NCBI GenBank assembly: GCA_014376325.1
Contig: JACMRP010000019.1
Span: 1 to 11,181 of the forward strand
DNA length: 11,181 bases
Direction: 5' to 3'
DNA from: Pseudobdellovibrionaceae bacterium
GTDB taxonomy: Bacteria > Bdellovibrionota > Bdellovibrionia > Bdellovibrionales > Bdellovibrionaceae
The notes under the pieces were generated by a model that worked only from the letters and a program-made list of their open reading frames with translations, did no database searches and was not told the origin of the DNA. Each line of letters starts with the position of its first letter. The stretch's first letter is position 1. The translations under genes and the position numbers were made by a program. Positions 6,235-11,181 of this stretch are shown one piece after another.

Positions 6235-6804
6235 ATGAGCACGGTTTTGATTTACGACAATGACAATATATCTGAAGCGGATTTTTCTGCGGGCGCGGAA
6301 TTTGAGGATTGTGAATTTAGCGGCATCGACTTTTCGCAGATCTCTTTGAAGTCGGTATCGCTTCTGACGTGCAAATTTGTCAGCTGCAATTTAGCGAATC
6401 AGAATTTAACCAATGCTTCAGTACGCGATTGCCTTTTTGAATCTTGCAATCTAATCGGCGTAAACTGGTGCGTGCTTCGGCGTTTTGAAACTCCGCAGTT
6501 TGTTGGATCGAAGATCAACCTGTCCAGTTTTCAGAGCCAAAAACTAAAACGCCTTGTCGCGAAAGACTGCGCCGCAGTAGATGTTGATTTTTCTGGAGCC
6601 GACTTAACTTTTGCTGATTTTTCCGGAACAAATTTGACCGGCAGCAATTTCGACAGCGCAAACCTGACAGACGCGGACTTTCGCTCTAGCACCAATTATC
6701 TGTTCGACTTGCGTAAAGTTAAGATGAAGGGTGCCAAGTTTAGCCTGCCCCACGTTCTGGCTTTGATCACGGTTCTTGGTGCCGAGATCGATGGCTACAC
6801 TTAG
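6235..6804 (+). CDS. Pentapeptide-repeat protein, Qnr/McbG-like in layout
   Basis: The 189-residue protein is built from A(D/N)LxX-type pentapeptides that should fold into a right-handed quadrilateral beta-helix. A first block runs over residues 12-80 (ISEADFSAGAEFEDCEFSGIDFS, later CKFVSCNLANQNLTNASV). A less regular middle (81-112) follows. A second, very regular block spans 114-150 (AVDVDFSGADLTFADFSGTNLTGSNFDSANLTDADF). It ends with KMKGAKFSLPHVLALITVLGAEIDGY, resembling the C-terminal cap of Qnr and McbG relatives. Those relatives mimic DNA and protect gyrase from quinolones or microcin B17, but most pentapeptide proteins have unknown jobs, so this role is only a possibility. The start lies three bases after the lipoprotein stop, with GGAAG upstream. 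It converges on holA with a 19-base gap and no visible terminator. Confidence 0.85.
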   Translation: MSTVLIYDNDNISEADFSAGAEFEDCEFSGIDFSQISLKSVSLLTCKFVSCNLANQNLTNASVRDCLFESCNLIGVNWCVLRRFETPQFVGSKINLSSFQSQKLKRLVAKDCAAVDVDFSGADLTFADFSGTNLTGSNFDSANLTDADFRSSTNYLFDLRKVKMKGAKFSLPHVLALITVLGAEIDGYT

Positions 6805-6823
6805 CCTGATACATTTTGCAGCA

Positions 6824-7843
6824 CTACATATTTGCGTTTTGGGAAGTTCCGCAGGTTTTTAAAACCAGATTTTCAAGCCAGATGTGGGAAGACAGCGGCG
6901 ATGACTTCAGTGCTTTGTCCGTTTCCGCAAGCACCACCATCGTTTGTTCCAACTTTTTGACGGTCCATAAGCGACTTTGCATCACGTAGTTTTCTAAAAA
7001 ATACGGTGGCACTTGGGCAAACTGCGCGAGCTTCGCCCCTGATAAACCCTGATCGGTTCCACGCTTCACCGTCAGCAACATGCGGATGTGGCGCGCGAGC
7101 AAAGAAACAATGCCGATCTCGTTTTGGCCTTGATCCAACAGGTGAACTAAATGTTCCAACGCACGGACGCGGTCGCTTTCACCGATCGCGCGGGTGAAGT
7201 CGAAGACGTTTTCTTCTTTCGACCGAGACACCGCTTGGGCGACGTCACTGACTTCGATGCGCTTACGATCGCCAACGAAGTCCGCAAGTTTTCGAAGCTC
7301 TCCTTCGATTTCGGTCAAGTGGCTTCCCACAAGTTTCGAAAGCAACAGGATCGCATCTTCGGCGATGTCTAAGTTCAAAGTTCCGGCGATATACTTGACC
7401 CAGCCAGGAATTTGACTGTCGTAAGGTTTTTTAAATTCTACGCAGTCGGCGGTTTCGAGCATCAAACGGATTTGTTTTTTACGTTTGTCCACCCGGGACG
7501 CCAAAATAACGAAGACGGTGCTTTCAACCGGCGTCGTGATTAAAGAATCTAAGGTGCCCCACTCTTTGTCGGTTAGCTCTTGCGCTTCTTTTAAAATTAC
7601 CAAACGTTTTGGCGCCATCATCGGCAGAGTTTCGACCGCATCACGCACCGAAGAAATATCCGCATCCGAAGCGTAAAAGAGCGAGTAATTAAAATCAATC
7701 GCGCCTTCGCTCAAGACGGCGTACTTAAAACGATCCACACATTGATTCAATAAATAAGGCTCTTCGCCGAACAGAAAATACAGAGGCGCGAGTTCACCTT
7801 TTTCAAGATCGCGATAAAACTTTTGCGAATCTATCAGGGCCAA
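6824..7843 (-). CDS. holA: DNA polymerase III delta subunit
   Basis: The delta subunit opens the sliding-clamp ring within the clamp loader. The product is 339 residues from the chosen start (E. coli: 343). The N-terminus reads GELAPLYFLFGEEPYLL (16-32), the family's degenerate AAA+ opening. RDAVETLPMMAPKRLVILKEAQELTDKEW follows; MMAPKRLVIL matches the clamp-binding strand and helix region. The lid and collar domains follow (LTEIEGELRKLADFVGDRKRIEVSDVAQAVSRSKEENVFDFTRAIGE), ending LSSHIWLENLVLKTC. I place the start at TTG 7843, since GGAG lies about six bases upstream and homology begins at ALIDSQKFYRDLEKGELAPLY. An upstream in-frame ATG at 7906 would add 21 unlikely residues and overlap lptE. 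It follows lptE by 37 bases; lptE-holA adjacency is also known in gammaproteobacteria. Confidence 0.92.
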   Translation of the reverse strand: MALIDSQKFYRDLEKGELAPLYFLFGEEPYLLNQCVDRFKYAVLSEGAIDFNYSLFYASDADISSVRDAVETLPMMAPKRLVILKEAQELTDKEWGTLDSLITTPVESTVFVILASRVDKRKKQIRLMLETADCVEFKKPYDSQIPGWVKYIAGTLNLDIAEDAILLLSKLVGSHLTEIEGELRKLADFVGDRKRIEVSDVAQAVSRSKEENVFDFTRAIGESDRVRALEHLVHLLDQGQNEIGIVSLLARHIRMLLTVKRGTDQGLSGAKLAQFAQVPPYFLENYVMQSRLWTVKKLEQTMVVLAETDKALKSSPLSSHIWLENLVLKTCGTSQNANM

Positions 7844-7880
7844 GAAAACTCCGTTGAATATTGGGGGCGGTAATAAGACG

Positions 7881-8489
7881 CTAAAAATTCTCGGAGATGC
7901 GATCATGCGCTTCGGCCATCATGTCGCTCGCCACTGAGTCAATATTTTGCCTTCGGGCCGAAAGATTGTAAAGTGGATTTGCGGAATTGACACCGGCAAT
8001 CGTGATCTTCGGTGCCACATAAGTGCGCTCACCAGAGAATCCACCGGACCAAATTTCGGTCTTATCTGCTTGACGAATCACCCGCACGGTCGCGGTCACC
8101 AAAATGCGATAATCATTGGCAAGGACAGTTCCGCGCGGAAGATTATTGACTGCGGGATCTGAAATAATTCCGGTGCCGGCTATATATTGAATCGAAGTGA
8201 TGGTGCCAACGATCGTGACATCGGACAAGCTTTCGCTCGTGACTTTTCCAACCTGAGATCGTTCAAATTCTTTAATCAACGCGTTCGTAAAGCCCACCTC
8301 GGGACCGGTCTCCTGAGTGAGGTTCTTAAAAACAGGAATCGAGAGATATTTATATCCCCCAGGCAAGGTGCGCGAAGACGCGCCCAATCGATACGCACAA
8401 CCAAGGTTGCAAAGCGAAAAAGTCGCCGACACGATAAGCAGCAGCGCCGCCCGCAGAGCCAATGGTCTAAATATTCTTGAAGTCTTCAC
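7881..8489 (-). CDS. lptE: LPS-assembly lipoprotein LptE
   Basis: LptE plugs and supports the outer-membrane LPS translocon LptD. The 202-residue product begins with a basic N-terminus, a hydrophobic core (LRAALLLIVSATFSLCNL) and a lipobox-like N-L-G-C31, so C31 would be lipidated. The mature part opens AYRLGASSRTLPGGYKYLSIPVFKNLTQETGPEVGFTNALIKEFERS, the LptE family pattern: Y-R-L, a short Leu-Pro segment, I-P-V-F-x-N-x-T, then a long helix. Later strands include VTIVGTITSIQY and DYRILVTATVRVIR. The C-terminal helix (DMMAEAHDRISENF) matches the family. The GTG at 8489 is the only start giving a complete signal peptide. I see no Shine-Dalgarno sequence before it, and the mRNA may be nearly leaderless. 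It precedes holA and diverges from the aminotransferase. Confidence 0.9.
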   Translation of the reverse strand: MKTSRIFRPLALRAALLLIVSATFSLCNLGCAYRLGASSRTLPGGYKYLSIPVFKNLTQETGPEVGFTNALIKEFERSQVGKVTSESLSDVTIVGTITSIQYIAGTGIISDPAVNNLPRGTVLANDYRILVTATVRVIRQADKTEIWSGGFSGERTYVAPKITIAGVNSANPLYNLSARRQNIDSVASDMMAEAHDRISENF

Positions 8490-8525
8490 CGGATTAGTTG
8501 AGTATAGCAGAACGAAAACTTCAAG
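8476..8525. promoter_or_regulatory. Divergent regulatory region with an 8-bp inverted repeat (lptE / aminotransferase)
   Basis: CTTGAAGT (8476-8483) and ACTTCAAG (8518-8525) are exact inverted copies separated by 34 bases, around the start of lptE and upstream of the aminotransferase. Between them the minus strand holds TATACT (8506-8501), a five-of-six -10 match that would start lptE transcripts a few bases before its GTG. I found no convincing -35 for either direction. The repeat could be an operator or chance. Confidence 0.3.
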
Positions 8526-8542
8526 GAAGAATTGAAAAAATC

Positions 8543-9718
8543 ATGAGCTCTCTTGACCCCACACACCACGATTACAGCCTTTTGGCACCAGGGCCGGTAA
8601 ACCTTCATCCAGAAGTGCGGGCCGCACTCGGATTGCCGATGATTCATCACCGCACTCCGGAGTTCGATAAAATCCTGTCGAGGGTCCTAGCAGGCCTCAA
8701 AAAAATATTTCAAACCACGCAACCAGTTTACATGCATTCTTCCACCGGTAGCGGCGGGATGGAATCTTTGTTGGTCAACACCGTCAGCCCCGGCGAAACC
8801 GTCCTAGCGATCGTGTCCGGAAAGTTTGGGGAACGCTGGGCAGAAATGGCCAAGGTTTTCGGCGCAAAAGTCATCGTCCACAATGTCGAATGGGGAAAAT
8901 CCGTCCGCGTTGACGACGTCCAACTTTTGCTGAAACAAAATCCCGAAACGCGTGCGGTACTCTGCCAGGCGTGCGAAACCAGCACCGCCGTCGTCCACCC
9001 GATCCGCGCATTGGCCGCCTTGATAGCACCGCTGCCAAATACTTTGTTATTAGTTGACGCCATCACGGGGCTGGGTGCTTTTCCGCTACCGATGGACGAA
9101 TGGAAAATCGACGGCATCGTCGCGGGATCGCAAAAAGCATTGATGCTGCCGACGGGGTTAAGCTTCGTCGCCTTTTCGAAAAAGGCGGAGTCATTTTTTG
9201 AAAAATGCACGACGCCAAGATACTATTACGACATTCGCCGCGAAAAAAAGTCCAACGCCAACGGAGAAACATTTTTTAGTTCCTCGGTGACTTTAGTGCG
9301 TGCGCTGGATGTGGTTTTGCGCCTGATCGACGAACAAGGTTTGGATGCGCTTTTTGCAAGCATTCACCGCAGGGCCGAAGCCACCCGCATCTTCGCACAA
9401 AAATTAGGCTTCGGCCTTTACGCACAGTCGCCGAGTGATTCGGTCACCGCCCTGACCGTGCCGGCGACAATGGACGGACAGAAAATTCGCTCCTACCTCG
9501 AAGAAAAGTTTAATATCACAATTATGGGCGGCCAAGACCAGGCCAAAGGCAAAATCATCCGCATTGGTCACATGGGTTACATTCAAGATGCAGAAATGAT
9601 TCGCTTGATGAGCGCTCTCGGAAAAACTTTGCAGAGCTTTGACGTTTCATTTATTTCTGACGAAAAAATCGAAGCGGTCGCAAGCGAGCTAAGAATTTGG
9701 CTAGGAGCACACTCATGA
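8543..9718 (+). CDS. Class V PLP-dependent aminotransferase (serine-glyoxylate/alanine-glyoxylate type), probably serving serine synthesis
   Basis: The 391-residue enzyme belongs to fold-type I class V. Near its N-terminus YSLLAPGPVNLHPEVRAALGLPMIHHRTPEF (about 10-40) is the family substrate-binding opening. Next come STGSGGMESLLVNTV (PLP phosphate binding), CQACETSTAVVHPI, LLLVDAITGLGAFPLPMDEWKIDGIVAGSQKALMLPTG with the cofactor aspartate in LVDA and the PLP lysine K198, and the C-terminal domain with IRIGHMGYIQDAEMIRLMSALG. Sequence style is that of alanine/serine-glyoxylate aminotransferases rather than SerC. ATG 8543 is chosen because homology begins at YSLLAPGP; a TTG at 8498 would add 15 unlikely residues. 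AAGGAAGA lies 13 or so bases upstream. Its stop overlaps serA as ATGA, so it may transaminate 3-phosphohydroxypyruvate made by SerA (inference). Confidence 0.88.
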   Translation: MSSLDPTHHDYSLLAPGPVNLHPEVRAALGLPMIHHRTPEFDKILSRVLAGLKKIFQTTQPVYMHSSTGSGGMESLLVNTVSPGETVLAIVSGKFGERWAEMAKVFGAKVIVHNVEWGKSVRVDDVQLLLKQNPETRAVLCQACETSTAVVHPIRALAALIAPLPNTLLLVDAITGLGAFPLPMDEWKIDGIVAGSQKALMLPTGLSFVAFSKKAESFFEKCTTPRYYYDIRREKKSNANGETFFSSSVTLVRALDVVLRLIDEQGLDALFASIHRRAEATRIFAQKLGFGLYAQSPSDSVTALTVPATMDGQKIRSYLEEKFNITIMGGQDQAKGKIIRIGHMGYIQDAEMIRLMSALGKTLQSFDVSFISDEKIEAVASELRIWLGAHS

Positions 9719-10704
9719 AAAAGAAAGTGCTGATTACCGACCGATTTGCTCAGGATGTGTTCTTATACTTGCAACAACAACCGAATCTTGAAGTCGTCCG
9801 CGCAGAGTCCCCCACGCACTTGCAGCTCGAGCATTTAGTCGGTGCTCACGCGTTGATCATTCGGAGCCGTACACTTATCAACGAAGAGCTGCTGAGCAAG
9901 GCCCGAAACCTGCAAGTGATCATCACCGCCACAAGCGGCTTTGATCATATCGATTTGGTCGCGACTAAAAAGTGGGGCGTCACCGTGATGCACACTCCTT
10001 CGGCAAATATTGAAAGTGCCGCGCAACTGACAATGGCGCTGATCCTTGCTTGCACCAACAACTTGGTAACCGCTCACAAACAAATGAAGGCCGGAGAGTG
10101 GAATCGCGATGGCCTGATCGGAATGGAATTAAACGGCCGCACTCACGGAATTGTGGGACTCGGGCGCATCGGCACTCGCGTGGCCTTGCTCGCGCAGGCT
10201 TTCGGCATGAACGTCATCGCCTTCGATCCGTACCAAGAAGACGAATATTTTGAAAAACATAAGGTCACCCGTTTAAGTTACGAAGAAGTTTTGAAAACTT
10301 CGGACGTGTTAAGCTTTCACGTCCCAAAAACTCTTGAAACAGATTTTATGTTGAACCGTTCGCAGTTCGAATACATTCATCGAGGAATTATTCTGATCAA
10401 CACGTCCCGGGGTTCGGTGATTCGCGAACCAGATCTTTGCGAGGCTCTTGAAAATGGCTGGATCAAAGCCGTCGGCCTTGATGTCTACGAAAAAGAACCT
10501 TTGCCGAGAAACTCAAAATTGCTGAATTACCCAAATGTCGTCTTAACGCCGCACATTGGCGCCAACACCGAAGATGCTTTCTACAAGGCATCCAACATCG
10601 CTGCTCAAAAATTAGTCGGGTTTTTCTTGGCGGGCACCACCTCAGACACTCTGCCGCCCCAAGTCCCGTGGTATGGTGCAACACCTTTCAAATCAGATTC
10701 CTAA
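9715..10704 (+). CDS. serA: D-3-phosphoglycerate dehydrogenase, short form without ACT domain
   Basis: SerA oxidises 3-phosphoglycerate to 3-phosphohydroxypyruvate with NAD+, the first step of serine synthesis. The 329-residue product is a complete D-2-hydroxyacid dehydrogenase. TATSGFDHIDLVATKKWGVTVMHTPSANIESAAQLTMALILA holds the substrate-side motifs. THGIVGLGRIGTRVALLAQAFGMNVIAFDPY has the NAD loop G148-L-G-R-I-G153 and the acidic D after the second strand. The catalytic triad is R232 (NTSRGSVI), E261 (DVYEKEP) and H280 (LTPHIGANTEDA). The protein stops soon after the catalytic core, so the C-terminal serine-sensing ACT domain of long SerA forms is absent. ATG 9715 follows AGGAG (9702-9706) and overlaps the aminotransferase stop. 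Other 2-hydroxyacid dehydrogenases share these motifs; the specificity call rests on the pairing and overall resemblance. Confidence 0.85.
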   Translation: MKKKVLITDRFAQDVFLYLQQQPNLEVVRAESPTHLQLEHLVGAHALIIRSRTLINEELLSKARNLQVIITATSGFDHIDLVATKKWGVTVMHTPSANIESAAQLTMALILACTNNLVTAHKQMKAGEWNRDGLIGMELNGRTHGIVGLGRIGTRVALLAQAFGMNVIAFDPYQEDEYFEKHKVTRLSYEEVLKTSDVLSFHVPKTLETDFMLNRSQFEYIHRGIILINTSRGSVIREPDLCEALENGWIKAVGLDVYEKEPLPRNSKLLNYPNVVLTPHIGANTEDAFYKASNIAAQKLVGFFLAGTTSDTLPPQVPWYGATPFKSDS

Positions 10705-10743
10705 CTTTCCGGTAAAGGCTTGCCATGTGTTTCTTGATCATAG

Positions 10744-10771
10744 ATTCTTTGGCGGTCTAAAAACCAAGAAT
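10744..10771 (+). promoter_or_regulatory. Possible hairpin in the purA leader
   Basis: ATTCTTTGG (10744-10752) can pair with CCAAGAAT (10764-10771) apart from one bulged T, around an 11-base loop that contains a run of five A. It ends one base before the purA Shine-Dalgarno GAGG (10772-10775), so it could modulate initiation. A TTGCCA (10720-10725) upstream is a reasonable -35, but no well-spaced -10 follows. Confidence 0.25.
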
Positions 10772-10782
10772 GAGGTTATGCC

Positions 10783-11181
10783 GTGTCTGGAACAGTTGTT
10801 GTTGGCGCCCAGTGGGGCGATGAGGGTAAAGGTAAATTGGTCGATGTCTTTGCGGCGAACGCGGACTTTGTCGTCCGCTATCAGGGCGGAGCCAATGCGG
10901 GCCATACGCTCGTCGTCAACGGAATCAAAACTATTTTGCACTTAATCCCTTCCGGAATTCTGCATCCCGAAACGACGTGCCTGGTAACTTCAGGAGTCGT
11001 GATCGACGTCTTTGGAATCTTGAACGAGATTCGCGCGTTGAAAGACAACGGTCATTTACAAAATCCAAAGCAGCTGCTGATCTCCGACACCGCGACCGCC
11101 ATCTTGCCTTACCATAAGGCGATCGATACCGCGCGCGAGCTAGCTCTGTCAGACGAAAAGATCGGCACCACCGGCCGCGGC
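10783..11181 (+). CDS. purA: Adenylosuccinate synthetase, N-terminal part (cut by the window end)
   Basis: PurA joins IMP and aspartate using GTP, the first committed step to AMP. The first 133 codons are present and open to the last base. SGTVVVGAQWGDEGKGKLVD is the family signature, with D13 and the G12-D-E-G-K-G-K18 GTP loop. RYQGGANAGHTLVVNG follows with H41, the catalytic pair of D13. HLIPSGIL and the final KIGTTGRG, with the IMP-binding threonines T129/T130, line up with E. coli PurA almost without gaps. The GTG start at 10783 is set by GAGG (10772-10775) seven bases upstream and by the conserved opening. An ATG at 10778 is in another frame. It follows serA by 78 bases, so it may have its own promoter or be co-transcribed. 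Confidence 0.97.
   Translation, partial: MSGTVVVGAQWGDEGKGKLVDVFAANADFVVRYQGGANAGHTLVVNGIKTILHLIPSGILHPETTCLVTSGVVIDVFGILNEIRALKDNGHLQNPKQLLISDTATAILPYHKAIDTARELALSDEKIGTTGRG

Noticed and set aside
7844..7906. ATG 7906 as the holA start
   Set aside because: The added 21 residues are not family-like and overlap lptE, while TTG 7843 has GGAG at good spacing and begins right at the conserved region.
8477..8508. Plus-strand promoter TTGAAG ... TATAGC for the aminotransferase
   Set aside because: The spacing is 20 bases and the -10 match is poor; I could not support a plus-strand promoter here.
1..11181. CRISPR array, tRNA, rRNA, insertion sequence or defence island
   Set aside because: No regularly spaced repeats, cloverleaf-like sequences, transposase motifs, long terminal inverted repeats or recognisable defence proteins were seen on either strand.

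Overview
The window looks like chromosomal DNA of a Gram-negative bacterium. It carries an LPS-transport lipoprotein (LptE), two lipobox signal peptides and a lipid II flippase. Moderate G+C, frequent non-ATG starts (TTG for rpsT and holA, GTG for lptE and purA), and the style of the PilZ and LptE proteins would fit a Bdellovibrio-like or other former 'deltaproteobacterial' lineage. That assignment is inference, not proof.

Layout from left to right. Positions 12-780 hold the wreck of a two-gene unit: an ECF-type sigma factor with a frameshift and apparent internal deletions, then a small membrane protein with its own frameshift. A 250-base stretch without a recognisable gene follows, then a low-G+C GNAT acetyltransferase (1031-1468). 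murJ (1526-3106, minus strand) diverges from rpsT (3158-3430, TTG start). rpsT converges on a small PilZ-domain gene (3495-3836, minus) across a stem-loop. A three-gene plus-strand unit follows, with ATGA overlap or near-zero spacing: a KefB/KefC-type antiporter with an NAD-binding regulatory domain, a small lipoprotein with a transthyretin-like domain, and a pentapeptide-repeat protein. It converges with only 19 bases of gap on a minus-strand lptE-holA pair. lptE diverges from a class V aminotransferase that overlaps serA by ATGA. The window ends in the first 133 codons of purA.

Most of the genes are housekeeping. murJ and lptE serve cell-envelope assembly, rpsT translation, holA clamp loading for replication, the aminotransferase-serA pair probably serine biosynthesis, and purA AMP synthesis. 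The accessory parts are the decayed sigma module, the GNAT, the PilZ protein and the antiporter-lipoprotein-pentapeptide unit. I see no rRNA, tRNA, CRISPR array, transposase or phage gene. I do not find a convincing new multi-gene defence or mobile system. The most unusual things are the eroding sigma/membrane pair, the antiporter operon lacking the usual quinone-reductase partner, and the aminotransferase-serA pair that may replace SerC.
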